Below are positions 10,660-22,292 of a stretch of 64,000 nt of DNA, piece after piece (positions within the stretch are counted from its first letter, which is position 1; the number at the start of each line of letters is the position of its first letter). A program made the translations under genes and the position numbers. The notes under the pieces were generated by a model that saw only the letters and a program-made list of their open reading frames with translations, did no database searches and was not told where the DNA came from. Origin of the DNA: Excoecaria cochinchinensis (Eukaryota; Streptophyta; Magnoliopsida; Malpighiales; Euphorbiaceae); NCBI GenBank assembly GCA_947683425.1, contig CANTUQ010000035.1:1411001-1475000 (forward strand), given 5' to 3'.

Positions 10660-11045
10660 TCTATTTTGGGCAACAAAGAGGTTTCTTGGAGTCGCCACCC
10701 AATAAAATATCGGTAAAGGTCGTCTAGCCTCACTAAGCCTTAAGACAGCACATCTATGTCTATTTTTGGCAAGCCAGAGATATTTTGGAGTCCCCATCCC
10801 AATAGGACATTACGATGGTACTCTAACCTCATGGAGCCTAAGACGACGCATATACATCCATTTTGGGCAAGTCAGAGATATTTTGGAGGCCCTACCCCAA
10901 TAAAATATTGAGATGATCCTCTAACCTCAAGAGCCTATGACTATATAAATTGTGCCTATTTTGGGCAACAAGAGATATTTTGGAGACCCCATCCCAATAA
11001 GACATCGAGGTGGTCCTCTAACCTCATTGAGCGTAAGACATGAGA
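10660..11045 (-). repeat. Four ~100-bp tandem units at the LTR 3' end
   Basis: Unit starts lie near 10660, 10759, 10858 and 10959, each opening (on +) with TTTTGGGCAA and ending near CCTCA..GAGCCTAAGAC. The first unit contains, in sense, TGGCGACTCCA (10687-10697), close to the E1 primer site. Related units occur in all Og LTRs in the window. Confidence 0.8.
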
Positions 11046-12350
11046 TGGTTCGGGACTTCCCATTTATTCATACCTTGGTTAATGTTATAATTGAGTTTTA
11101 AAAATATAATTTCATTCTATTTTCTCATTCACTTCAATGCAATTAATTAAAGCGCAAGTTGATCATATAATGAAAGCGATAAATAATAAAAAAAAATATT
11201 AAAATAAGATAAAAGAAAATCCAATAAATTACAATAAAACTAAGGGCGGAATACAACCCCCATTGTAAATGACATGTGAATTGTACATAAAACGAGATAT
11301 TTATTAAGGATGAGACATTAGTCCTCGCATGCATACTTACAAAATAATTTTAAAGCGTCTATTTTATCTGGAGGGAAAAATACTTGGACATTGGTCCCAT
11401 TTTATTAGAAAAAGCTCCAATTAAATTAATACAAATATTTAGCCATTTTCATGTTAGCGGAATAAAAATAATATTTACAATAATGGTACATGAAAATTAA
11501 AATAAAAGGAAATAGGATAGAGAAATAAACCCGAATAAGGTCCTCGAATCTCCACAGCGTCCTCCATTTTTAATATCCCAAATCCAAAAAACAAATAATA
11601 AAGCTCACAAAAAAATAAAAGTCATGTGAGTGCAATAATCAGCAATATAATAAACATGAAAAGTAAATAAAGACAAAGAATTTATGAAAAATTATTCACA
11701 GGAAATAGAAGGAAAAAAATAAGAAAGAAAAGATAAAAGAAAGAAAAGAAGAAAATGAAGAAGGAAGGCCCAGGGACGGCCCATAGCGATTGAGCGAAGG
11801 CAATCCCTGGGCCAACCGATAGGTGGAGTCAGAACTCCCTGACGTCGGTGGAGACTCTGCCCGCCGGTCGTCCCTGATCCAAAAAAAAAAAGGAAAATAA
11901 ACTAAAAAACTATTTTATTTCATTTTAAAAAAGAATTTTATGTAAAAAGATTAATATGAAAGGATAAAATGTGAAAAATGTTGATCAAAAATATTTACTC
12001 TCGGAATATTACCTTGGAAGGTGAATGTCGCGTGATTTCTGTCCCTTCAATTCTATAAGGATTGATTCGTAATGTGTAATTTTAGGATATTTTTTACTAC
12101 AAAATCGTACTTTTTGAAAACATGTCTAGAAAAGAAAATTATATTTTTCCTTCTTGATGTTTTGGATAGCAATTATGAATGTTAAAAAATGGCTAGATCG
12201 GATAGAAATTAATTAATCTCGTTCCCTCAGATTCGCCTTGTTTTGAAGAATATTCAATAAAAATTTGATGAAAATAAAAGCAAGAACTTTTTTGTGAGAA
12301 AACTCTCTATTTCATAAAAATTGCTAACCTCGAATAATGAGTCTCAATCC

Positions 12351-12360
12351 CCTATTTATA
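12351..12360 (-). promoter_or_regulatory. TATA box of Og-1 LTR
   Basis: Minus-strand TATAAATAGG lies about 800 nt inside the LTR. The E1 5' LTR has the same box at 54122-54131. The E0 3' LTR lacks it through a deletion of roughly 200 bp. Confidence 0.7.
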
Positions 12361-12604
12361 TGTTAAGGAAAATAATTCAAATGAATTCAAGTTTGGAATT
12401 TAAATTTGAAAAAGATTTATGAAATCAGAATTACATCCAAATAATTTACAGAATATTCTGAAAATCAAATCAGAGATTTGAAAATATTTTAAGAGATTTG
12501 GAAGATATAGGAAATCTTTGAAATATATTTGAAAATATTTCGAAAATATTGGAAAATATTTGAAAAGATATGAAAATCTCGAAAAATCCCACGCAATGTT
12601 GCAG

Positions 12605-12965
12605 CAGATCAACGACCGATGGGCCTCGGTCACGGGGGCACTCTCGGTCTTTTGAGCGGCGGACCACTCCAAGAGAGGCAGGTACCGAGAGACAGCCGTT
12701 GCTCACGAGAGGCAGGCATCTCTCGTATGAGTGATGGGCATCTCTCGCATGAGTGACGGGCATCTCTCAGCACGAGAGACGGTCCCCCGCCCGCAAGCAA
12801 CGGTCGACGCTCGCCGCAAGAGACGAGCCTCTCACAAGAGCGACGGCCATCACTCCTGCGAGAGAATAGCATGTCCTGTGCAAGTGATAGGTGTTGCTTA
12901 TGCGAGGGAGACCGTCCTTCAGAACGAACGACGGGCGTCCCTCCCGACAGATGGGCACCCCATCA
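12605..12965 (-). repeat. GACGGGC palindromic array in Og-1 LTR
   Basis: GC-rich block of imperfect short inverted repeats: GACCGATGGGC, GTGACGGGCATCTCTC, GAGAGACGG and GACAGATGGGCACCCCATC. It lies 240-600 bp upstream, in sense, of the LTR TATA box. The same words recur beside the aORF and dORF promoters. Confidence 0.8.
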
Positions 12966-13160
12966 GTGGAGCAAAGACAAGATTTTCTAAAGACAAACTC
13001 CTCCTGACGCCTGAAAATCTCCTGTCATCAAGAAAAATCCTTAATCCTCATAAATTCGAAGAGAAAAAACTCACAACTTTCATCCATTTGGCCAAAAATA
13101 GGCAATGATATCTTCATCGAGTAACTCTGATCTGGACTGCCTCAGGAGCTGGTGTCTATA

Positions 13161-13175
13161 GTTGCCCCCAATTTT
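13161..13175 (-). other. E1 polypurine tract
   Basis: In sense AAAATTGGGGGCAAC sits directly before the LTR start TATAGACACC. E0 has the same tract at 57111-57125. Confidence 0.8.
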
Positions 13176-13449
13176 GTGGAAACTAGTACAATAGTGTCTA
13201 GATGAGCTAAAATTCAGAGAAGGAAAGAGATGCGTACCTGAGGTAGTACCTTACCTTCTGAGGTATGTTCAAGCTGGTGACCCCTCGCTGCTGAGCCATA
13301 GTGTATTTTACCTCAACCCTTTGACAATTCATTTTGCCACCTTCATTTTACTGGCCTCCTCTCGGCCTGCACGATATTTAACTGCCGTGAGATGCAGTGT
13401 TATCCAACTATAACCCAATTGCGATTTGTTCTATCTCATGTGCCCCACT
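13176..13449 (-). other. E1 3' UTR, PPT-proximal part
   Basis: Aligns with the reverse complement of E0 about 56960-57110, including a CTAGTTTCC stretch before the PPT and a unit of the CACGGCAGTT/GGCGACG-type tandem repeats. It is cut at 13449 by Tk-C and continues at 25692. Confidence 0.75.
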
Positions 13450-13834
13450 TGTAACACCCCTTACCCATACGTAGGGGAACGCATCCACGAAGGAGTGAGA
13501 ACCCATACGAGCAGGGGTGTCACACCAAACAGAACGGAGCAAACATACATTCACATAAAATAAACTTACCAATAAACAACGGAAATTAAAACTTTAAATC
13601 AAACTGAGCAATCATTCATAGAATAACAATATTCAATTACAAAACTGTTTTGATACCATCATAATTACATCATTCAGAGATACATAGCAAAAGCTTAACA
13701 AAATACTATAAACAAGAGAGATCACTATTGCAAAATAATGATGATATAAAAAGAAACTATGTCGTATCAACAATCCCACTGTGTTGGCTTGACTGGTGGC
13801 GACTCTCCCAAAAGCTATACACCTTTCGCACCTG

Positions 13835-13871
13835 CACGGGTGAAAACACCGTGCTAAGCGATCACACTTAG
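13835..13871 (-). other. Distal LTR hairpins (Tk-C 3' LTR)
   Basis: CACGG/CCGTG and CTAAG/CTTAG inverted repeats, followed in sense by GCAGGTGCG. The second LTR has them at 23588-23624. They match the Tk-A, Tk-B and Tk-D pairs in order and spacing. Confidence 0.7.
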
Positions 13872-14123
13872 TGGGGAAACAAACAATAATATATGGACGG
13901 CCATTCACAATGGTCGTCAAGGCAAATCACATACGAATGGCATACTAAATATCATAAGATATAATCACAATAGAATTCCATTCATAACCATTCAAAGGTT
14001 TAATAAACATATTCATGTGCTCATATTAGAGTCATTCAGATTCAAATACTTATAATCATACTCATAATCATTCAAATTCTCATAGCACAACTGAACAAAT
14101 CATAACACATACTGACTCATAGT

Positions 14124-14369
14124 AGTGGATAACGAGTAAATGCGTAGCGGTACCTTACGGGTATGAATCGACACGTAGTGGTATCTTACTGGTATGAATC
14201 AAAAAATAATATCATATTTTCTCTTTTCAAAACATTTTACAAAGGGATCTTAAACAAGATCCGTACACGTAGAAGTTCGCGAGGAACTAAACGGGGACCT
14301 GATCAGGGTCCAGAACAGTACAGAGGCTGCAGCAAAAAGGACTCTTTTAGGCATGCCTAACTATCCACT
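14124..14369 (-). other. Hairpin series (Tk-C 3' LTR)
   Basis: Closing arms AGTGGATA (14124-14131) and TATCCACT (14362-14369) enclose, in sense, TTAGGCATGCCTAA, GGACC/GGTCC, AGTTCCTCGCGAACT, GGATCTTGTTTAAGATCC and two GGTAC-type repeats. The AGTTC/GAACT arms replace GGTTC/GAACC of Tk-A and Tk-B, a pair-preserving change. Confidence 0.72.
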
Positions 14370-14635
14370 AGACTGACTCTTGCAGGTCATGCATAATCCA
14401 TTAATTCACATTCAAGTATAACATATTATTTACAAAGAAGAACCATGAACTTAGATATGCATAACACATTCCGCATTCAAACAAATCATCCAATATAATT
14501 TGATAAGGCACAGGAAAATACAATTTAACATTAGGAGCTAATTGAAATGACACCAAATAAGATTAAGACCAATAATAAATGAAAAAGGAATTAAAAAGAC
14601 AAAAGTTAAAATCTTCAAAATTTGCAGGGCAGAGA

Positions 14636-14935
14636 TGTTTTACACGGCGGTATGATATACTCTTACCGCCGTGTAAGACATCATACATAATGGTAAGGTA
14701 AAACCATACCGCCGCGTAACATGCCACACACAACAGGCAGAATGCTTTTACATGGAGGTATGGAAAATCCATACCCCCGTGTAAAATGCACAGCCCATAA
14801 TTCGTTCAAGGCAGAATGACTTTATACGGCGATATGGAATGTCCTTACCACAGTGTAAAATCATGGACAAGTAATACTAAAGGAAAACTCACAATTCACA
14901 TGGTGGTATGCCCAACCATACCGCCATGTGGATTA
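14636..14935 (-). repeat. Palindromic array with ACGGCGGTATG arms (Tk-C 3' LTR)
   Basis: Four or more alternating copies of TTTACACGGCGGTATG and CATACCGCCGTGTAA form head-to-head inverted repeats with 15-30-bp spacers. The other LTR repeats this at 24398-24700. The sequence is unrelated to the Tk-A/B arrays but sits in the same part of the LTR. Confidence 0.85.
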
Positions 14936-15937
14936 TCCCAAACCCAAAAATTTTCCAGAATTTCACCCCAACTCAAAATCAAACTCAACATACCCAAAAA
15001 TTAAACATTCAACTCATCAAAACCAACTTAAAATCCACCTTAAAAACTCATAATCCAAAGAGAAACATGCAAGAAACATGATCAAGTCATCCAATCCAAA
15101 ATTCAGCAATTATAATCCAAAACATAACCAAATGTATATATCATCCAAATCAAATTGCAATCCATGTTTCTTAACTCAACATGCTCAAAACTCATGTCAT
15201 ATAAACCAACATAGCCTTCAATAACCATAGAATTTCCAGAAAATCAACAAGAACAAAATCATCAAATACACATAATTTTTTCCAAACCTGAAATTCCTTT
15301 GCTCCTACTTAGCACCACTCCCACTAGCCTTTTCCTTTCCCTTGGGATCGCGAAGAAGCTCAACTAATCAAGAACCCAATAAAGACATACAAATGCAAAA
15401 CCTAAATTAAAACCCAATCTAACAAAATAAGAACAATAGAAGAAGAAGATGAAGAAGATGAAGAAAATACAGCAAACTTACCAATTAGAGGTTTAGAAGT
15501 GATCAATTCCCACCAAAGACACTTGAATCCAAGCTAGGGCACTCTTGAAATGAGAAAAGGAAGAAGAGAAATAGAGAGAAGAGGAGAAACAGGAAAGAGG
15601 AAGCAAAATCTGCTTTCCCTTTTCTCTTTCTTCTTCTATTTACTCTTTCCTAACCCATGACACATGTCACTTTCTCATTGGTGAAATTTGACCACTCACA
15701 CCCTACCAACATGCACTACACCACACACAATGCTCACTCTCATAACTCACACACTATAATCATATGCTCATGCACACACTAACACAACCCAATGCACATA
15801 CACCCTACTAACATATATGCACCCACACATTATTACAGCCCATAAAACATGCATTTTACCCAAAATGCCCTTAACACATGCACACATACACATGGTAAAC
15901 ATGGCTCAAACTGATAGGGCATAATCGGGGTGTTTCA

Positions 15938-15952
15938 ACTCTCCCCTACTAA
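15938..15952 (-). other. Tk-C polypurine tract
   Basis: In sense TTAGTAGGGGAGAGT precedes the 3' LTR. It is the same tract as in Tk-B. Confidence 0.85.
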
Positions 15953-16009
15953 CAAGAATTTCGTCCCTGAAATTCTCACCTGAACTGAACAAATGCGGAT
16001 ACTGAATCC

Positions 16010-17016
16010 TCATCGTCGCCTCTGGTTCCCAAGTTGCTTCCTCAACTCCGTGATGTTGCCAAAGAACCTTAACCAGAGGGACTTGCTCTTTCTCAACTGC
16101 CTCACTTCCCGAGCTACAATAGCCTTCGGCTCATCATAATAAGAGTAATCCGGCTGAATCCAAACATCCTGAACTGACAAAACATATGACGGATCCGATC
16201 TATACCGACGAACCATGGAGACATGAAAGACGTCGTACATCTTAGTCAACTCCATCGGTAAAGCCAACCTATAGGCTACCGGACCAACTCTATCCAAAAT
16301 CTCAAAAGATCCAATGAACTGAGGACTAAGTTTACCTTTCTTGCCAAACTGCAATACTTTCCTCCAAGGTGAAACCTTAAGGAAAACTTTATCCCCGACT
16401 TTAAATCGAATATCCTTTCTCTTCAAATTGGCATAGGACCTCTGCCTATCTTTAGCCACCTTCAGATTCCGCTACACAACTCTGATCTTCTCTTCGGTAT
16501 CTCTAATCATCTATGGCTGAATGAAAGATCACTCGGTTAACTCTGTCCAACAAACTGGAGTCCTACACGGTCGACCATACAAAGCCTCAAACAGTGACAT
16601 TCCAATGCTCGACTGATAACTATTGTTGTAGGCAAACTCCATAAGCCGCACATACTAATCCCAACTGCCAGAAAAATCCAAAGCACAAGCCCGAAGCATA
16701 TCCTCTAAAATCTGGATAACTCGCTCGGACTAACCATCTGTCTGAGGATGAAATGTTGTGCTGAAGTTCAACTTGGTACCCAAAGCTCTCTATAATTCTT
16801 TCCAAAACTTAGATGTGAACCTTGGATCCCGATCTAAAACTATCGACAAAGGTACACCATGAAACCGAACTACCTCATCCACATATACGCTGGCCAACTT
16901 ATCCATCGAGTAATCCACTCTAACCGGCATAAAATGAGCTGACTTCGTAAGCCGATCCACAATAACCCAAATCGAATCATGCTTCCTCTGAGTCACTGTC
17001 AAACCCGATAAAAAGT
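16010..17016 (-). pseudogene. Tk-C integrase, core and C-terminal part
   Basis: Minus-strand fragments in two or more frames. The segment 16790-17020 reads MDFLSGLTVTQRKHDSIWV and later VLDRDPRFTSKFWKEL: the first catalytic Asp region and the second (SDRD in Tk-B, here LDRD). Downstream come HPQTDG and ERVIQILEDM (third catalytic residue). The GPVAYRLALP region (16010-16459) is the DNA-binding C-terminus. The chromodomain is frameshifted: the frame reads RQLRKSKSLWL, while the alternative frame retains WEPEATMR. Interrupted at 17017-17021 by Og-2. Confidence 0.88.
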
Positions 17017-17211
17017 CCATGTGTGATGCGCGCCGAACATAGCAAAGGCCCTCATGATGCGAGACCCGCGTTTAGGGCTCGAGGGATTGGTTTGGGTTTT
17101 TTGATCTTGGGCAACATGAGACATTTTGGAATTCCTTAACCAATAGAACATTGGAAAGTTCATCTAGTCCCATGAAGCCTTTAGGTACCTTTGAGGCATT
17201 TTGGAGTCGCC

Positions 17212-17222
17212 ACCCAATTTAC
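17212..17222 (-). other. Primer-site look-alike in Og-2 LTR
   Basis: In sense TGGCGACTCCA, within the LTR end repeat and next to an ATTGGG arm. It resembles the E1 primer site TGGTGACTCCA (49746-49762). Confidence 0.55.
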
Positions 17223-18279
17223 AAGAAATTGGGAAAGGTCATATAACCTATACGGTCTAAACCAGAGAAAGTGTTCAGAACTTCACTCTTATTTATGCCT
17301 TGGTTAAATATAAGGGAGTTTTTAGATTTGAAAATTCTATCTCTCTCCTCACGCGATTAGTACAATTTATTGAAAGCGCATTTCAAGCATCAAGAAAGCG
17401 ATAAAATGAAAGCGGTAAATAAAGCGGTAAATACGCAAAGATGCCATTTACAACAGAGAAATTGGGACAAATAGAATCCCCCAAATGAAAAGAAAAGCTG
17501 AATAAAATTTAAAATGGAAATCGGGACAGAATACAATCCCAAAGTGAAAGAAAATAAAATTGCCCCAAAAATAATTAATTACAAGGGCCCACAAGATATA
17601 TGAACATAAATTTAAAATAGACAAAACAAAGTCACACATAGAAAATAACATACATAAATCGGGATATTTATTCGGTTTAGGAACATTGGTTCCCTCATGC
17701 TTATTTGAAGAGCGATCGAAGAGTTTTTTTGACCATTGGGTCGAAAACCGGGATGAGTGATCCCATTTTTAGAAAATTTAACTCTTCGTTTTAATTCGTA
17801 GTATTTTTCATTCCCTTGATAAACCGTGGACATTGGTCCCAATTTATTAGTAAAAATCCCAATTTGATTGTACAAAATATTTTTGTGATTTTTATTTGGT
17901 ACGCTTATAAAATGAACTTATTTTATTTACAAACAAAACACAGTCACATAAATAGGGATAGAAAATGTCTCACCCAAGTGATATAAACTTCTACGTGGCG
18001 CAAGAAATTTGGTCACGATAAATGCTCAAACAAACAAGCATGACATTTTAGCCCCAATAAAAAAAACAATAAAAATATTAGTAATAATTCCAAAATTAAG
18101 CAAATAAAGGAAATCTAATATAAATTAATACACCAATAAAATGTAGAATAAATTAACTTAAACACATTAATTTAATATACGAACATCACACATAAAATAA
18201 AAAATCATGCAAGGTACATTAATAATAATAACCTTAACTAAATCATGAAGTAACACCATGCAAAATATGATGACAATAG

Positions 18280-18287
18280 ATAACAAT

Positions 18288-18370
<83 letters not shown>
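18280..18370. repeat. (CAA)n(TAA)n microsatellite
   Basis: About 12 CAA units pass into about 21 TAA units on the + strand, at mid-LTR of Og-2. Og-4 has similar runs at mid-LTR (51480-51640 and 51705-51765). Confidence 0.95.
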
Positions 18371-18374
<4 letters not shown>

Positions 18375-19499
18375 CCAATAAAATTAAATGAGTAAACAAA
18401 AGGATGGTAATTAGACATGTAATATGAGACAATAATATTTATTATTTAAGCATACAAAAAAAATAACAAAAGATCATACTAAAAGAGAAAATCATGCAAA
18501 TCTTATTTTTCATCTCTTAACATCATGTATATTTATCCATTTTCATGCCAAGAACAAAGCAAAGATTGAAAACTCATGCTAAAGAAATAAATCTTAACTC
18601 AAAGAGAACACATACATGCATTAATGCAAGAAAAAAAAGGGTGAAATAAAATGAAATGAATTAACATGAATAAAATGAGATGAAATAGAGATGGATCCAA
18701 GAATCTTTACCCTCAGAATTAAGTAATATGGAAGCAAGATATCTTGATCTATTCTCCTTGTAAAGATTCGAGAGTAAACTCGAAAAAAAATGTTCAAGAA
18801 AAATCTTGAGTTTATGTCTCAAATAACTCAAGAACACTAAAATTCAAAAATGATTTGATTTTTTTATTATTTGATGTTTGATGAGAAAACTCAAGTTAAG
18901 GAAATTAATTTTCCTTTCTTAAAGTTTTCAAGTTCAAATAAAAAATTTTAGATATAAGAAAAACTATAATGGAATTAAAGAAGAAAAATTTTAGATTTAA
19001 GAAAAGAAAATTAAGAAGATTAAAGAAAATGATTTTAAATTTTGAGAAAAAGAAAAGATGAACTCCAAGAACAAGAAATTCCTTGTTTTTCCAGCAAAAT
19101 ACACTCTTTTCCTCAAGAACACCTTCCCCAAAATCCCTTGGAAAAAATCAACTCCCTTAAAGAAATTTTCTTAGTCAAAATCCCCTTTTTTTCTTCCTTC
19201 TCCCAAAAATGAATCAAACTCACGTTAAGACCCCATTTTTTTTGCCCATCCAGCCCCTTCCAGCTTTTTTCCATTTCCCTCTTCCCCAATTTCAACAAAA
19301 AACACTCAAAAATTCAAAATAAAATCCTAAATGTCAAATATTTACAATTAATGTTTTTATTTATTTTTAATTATTTTTTGTTATTTTTTGACTTTTAACA
19401 CCCACCCAATTTGACTAATATTTGTCAAATTTCAACAAAATCTGAAAAAATCACAAGAAGAAATCATTTTTTACCCTAAAAATGTGAAAAAAATTGATT

Positions 19500-19675
19500 T
19501 TAGGCGGAAATTGGCGAAATCGGCGGAAACTAAGCGGAGCTAGCGAGATTTCTCGCAACTGGCGGGGAAGCCTGCACGGATCAACGAGAGGAGGTGTGTG
19601 CCTCGCGCCCGCTATACGTGCGCGCGCCGCGAGCTCTGCACACGCGGAGCAGTGCAAGTGCCGTGCGCGGCCGAT
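19500..19675 (-). repeat. GC-rich patch near the Og-2 LTR start
   Basis: GGCGGAAAT words and a GC-rich stretch around CGCGCGCCGCGAGC lie 265-440 bp from the sense LTR start. It is followed on + by a T/A homopolymer zone. Og-3 and Og-4 have unrelated GC-rich patches at about the same distance. Confidence 0.65.
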
Positions 19676-19945
19676 GAATTTTTTTTTTAATTTTTTTTAA
19701 AAATTTTTTTTTTCAGGAAATACAAAAAAAAATTGCAAATAAGGATAAAAATAAAGATACAAATAAAAATAAAATAAAATAAAAATAAAAATAAAGATAA
19801 ACATTTTGAAAGCATTTTGAGACAAATAAAAGAATTTGACAAAAAGATGATCAATTCCTACTTTCTTGCTTGTGAATTAATCTTTATTTTCATTATTGGG
19901 TAATCCTGATCTTTGACCGCATCGAGACCCGGTGTCTACACCATG

Positions 19946-21275
19946 GCAATATCATCCCATTTTCATTGAGGAACGGACAAAGGAGTGAGCAATCCCGAAG
20001 GGACTTGATGCTCAGCCTTTACCTGTTGACACGTCAAACACTTTGGCACGAATTCCACAATAGCTCTCTTTATCCCAGGCCACCAATAGAACTGCTTCAT
20101 ATCCCGATACATCTTCTCACTACCAAGATGCATAGTAAAGACCGTAGTATGTGCCTCACTCAAAAGTTTCTTCCTTAACTCATCATTATCGGGCACACAC
20201 AAGCGATCCCTATACATAAGCACCCCATCCAAAATTAAAAACTCAGACTGCTTGCCCTGCTGAACCTCTTGCAAAACCCGCTGCAATCTAAAATCATCTT
20301 TCTGAGCGTCCACAATCGACTGTCTCAAAGTTGGCTGCACTCTCAATTGGGCAGCCAAAGCACCATCTGAATCAAACCTCCATCTGAACCGCCTCAAAAA
20401 CAAAGCCGAAACCGACTTCCAACTCAATGCATCCGCAACCACATTGGCTTTACCCGGATGGTAAACCACAATGCAGTCACAGTCCTTGAACAACTCTAAC
20501 CATTGACGTTGTCTCATGTTCAACTCTTTCTACATGAGGAGATATTTCAAACTCTTATGGTTCGTGAAAATCCTACACTTCTCCCCATACAGATAATGTC
20601 ACCAAATCTTCAAAGCAAAGATCACAGCCGCCAATTCCAAATCATGCATCGGATAGTTCTTCTCATGAGGTTTCAACTGACGAGACACGTAAGCCACTAC
20701 TTTATCCTCTTGCAACAACACACATCTGAGTCCAATACCCGAAGCATCACTGTACATTATAAACTCTTTACCTGAGGTGGGTTGAGTCAGTACAGGAGCT
20801 TCAACTAACAAACTCTTCAACTTCTCAAAGCACAGTTGACACTTATTCGACCACTCAAATCTGACTCCTTTCCTCAACAATCTAGTCATCGAAGCAGCAA
20901 TACCTGAAAAACCCTTCATAAACCGACGATAGTAGCCTGCCAAACCAAGGAAGCTTCTCATCTCAGGAACATTCCTAGGCACTTTCCAATCCACAATTGC
21001 CTCAATTTTAGTTGGATCCACTTGAATACCCTTAGCCGAAACAATATGACCCAAGAAAGACACCTCTCGAAGCCAAAAGTCACACTTGCTAAGCTTTGCA
21101 GACAAACGGTGCTCCCTCAAAACTTGCAATACCAACTGAAGATGATCTTCATGCTCACTCTCAACCTTCGAGAAAACCAAAATGTCATTTGTAAACACTA
21201 CTACAAATCGATCGAGATATGGCCTCAACACTCGGTTCATCAAATCCATAAAAGCAGCAGGTGCATTGGTCAAAC
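19946..21275 (-). pseudogene. Tk-C RT (C-terminal), RNase H and integrase zinc region
   Basis: Minus-strand 20599-21273 reads MTNAPAAFMDLMNRVLRPYL, then FTNDILVFSK where Tk-B has FIDDILVYSK. The catalytic YxDD-type box is therefore lost (DD to ND). RNase H follows with YSDAS and HDLELAAVIFALKIW, then a stop. The segment 19963-20523 holds DALSW (DALSR in Tk-B) and the integrase zinc motif region KCLTCQQVKAEHQ. It ends at WKWDDIAM where Og-2 is inserted. Confidence 0.9.
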
Positions 21276-22290
21276 CAAACGCATCACAAGAAACTCATAA
21301 TGGCCATACCGCGTCCGAAATGCAGTCTTAACCACATATGCATCCTGAACTCGAAGCTGATAATAACCCGACTGAAGATCAATCTTGGAAAAGACACCCG
21401 CACCTCTAACCTGATCAAACAAATCCTCGATTCTAGGCAAAGGATACTTGTTCTTCACTGTGACCTTGTTGATTTTCCTATAGTCGATACACATCCTCAA
21501 AGAACCATCTTTCTTCTTAACAAACAAAACCGGTGCTCCCCATGGAGATATGCTGGGTCGAATAAACTCCTTATCTAATAACTCTTGTAGCTGAGTTTTG
21601 AGTTCTCTCAACTCTACAGGAGCCATCCGATAAGGTGCTTTTGAAATGGGTGAAGTACTCGAAAAAATCTCTATGGATAACTCCACTTCTCTCTTTAGAG
21701 GCAATCCAGGCAAATCACTCAGAAACACGTCACTATACTCCCTAACAACGGGGATATCCTCAATCTCAACCTGATCACACTTAGAGTCCAAAACAACTGC
21801 TAAGAATGCCTCACAACCGTTCCTCATAAATCGCTTAGCTTGCATGCCGGATATCACATTGCTCAAAGAACTCGAACCCAAACCTTTAACCACAACCGAA
21901 GACTGATCTCTATCTCTCAATACGACTACCTTTCTATGACACATCAAAGGATGATCAACAGACTCTGATGGAGCTCCCTCTCTATGCCAACCGCCTCGAC
22001 CTCTATCTCGGCCTCTATCATGACTAGCTTGCGGAGCATTAGAACCAACTCTGCTTGCCTCGCGCTGATCACAAGAAGCCTCACTATACCTCGGATAATT
22101 TGCCAAGTAGTGACCAGTGCTGCCACATCTGAAACAACCACCGGTGAGCTACCTACACTCGCCCCAATGGCGCTTACTGCAGTGAAAACACTCAGGCAAC
22201 ACATCAGTCCTCAGACCAGAACCACCTCTGCCAGAACCAAAACACCTGGCAGTATCTTGCCTTCTACCTCTCGAAGTAGGGCCTGAAGAA
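21270..22290 (-). pseudogene. Tk-C gag C-terminus and RT N-terminus; protease deleted
   Basis: After the gag stop at 22293 the frame continues with zinc-knuckle remnants: CFRCGSTGHYLAN then Y where the last Cys is expected. The frame 21270-22106 passes directly from the Arg/Gly-rich gag tail to CHRKVVVLRDRDQSS, the sequence after the protease in Tk-B. About 120 codons, including the DPGTTHSY active-site region, are missing in frame near 21945. The RT fingers follow (KKDGSLRMCIDYRKINKVTV). The frame breaks at VMRLV, where Tk-B has VMPFG. Confidence 0.9.
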
Positions 22291-22292
22291 GA

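Larger units (their letters stand above)
10569..13160 (-). repeat. E1 3' LTR (Og-1)
   Basis: In sense it begins TATAGACACC at 13160 and ends ...CGTCAT at 10569. Parts in sense order: a GC-rich palindromic array (12965-12605), an AT-rich stretch with GAAAATATTT-like repeats, a TATAAATAGG box (12360-12351), an AT-rich body with a second GC-rich patch (11885-11760), and about four 100-bp tandem units (11045-10660). The body between 11090 and 11700 shows only AT-rich sequence. Confidence 0.88.
13450..15937 (-). repeat. Tk-C 3' LTR
   Basis: Holds, from left to right on +: LTR end repeats, distal hairpins (13835-13871), hairpin series (14124-14369), a palindromic array (14636-14935), an AC-rich stretch, a GA-rich stretch (15440-15620) and the LTR start near 15937. 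Same parts as the Tk-A and Tk-B LTRs, in the same order once orientation is allowed for. Confidence 0.9.
17022..19940 (-). mobile_element. Og-2 solo LTR (2919 bp)
   Basis: Sense TGTAGACACCGGG...GCATCACA, flanked by exact CCATG duplications (17017-17021 and 19941-19945). Removing it restores the Tk-C integrase frame around WKWDDIAMDF. No PBS, PPT or coding sequence is associated, so internal recombination left one LTR. It has one or two ~100-bp end units (17090-17290), a trinucleotide microsatellite (18280-18370), a GC-rich patch (19500-19675), and AT-rich filler elsewhere. Confidence 0.93.

Noticed and set aside
12400..13108. Several 60-125-codon frames on both strands
   Set aside because: They overlap the GC-rich palindromic array, where stop codons are rare by composition; no conserved domain. 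The same holds near 54458-54884 and 57303-57578.
18167..18432. Leu- and Tyr-rich open frames
   Set aside because: They are translations of a TAA/CAA microsatellite. The same applies to the frames at 51261-51690.
17022..19940. Reading the Og LTRs as + strand, beginning TGTGACGCGCG
   Set aside because: The PBS next to 49764, the PPTs at 13161 and 57111 and gag-pol polarity show that the sense LTR starts TRTAGACAYC and ends CGTCACA, so these copies are on the minus strand.
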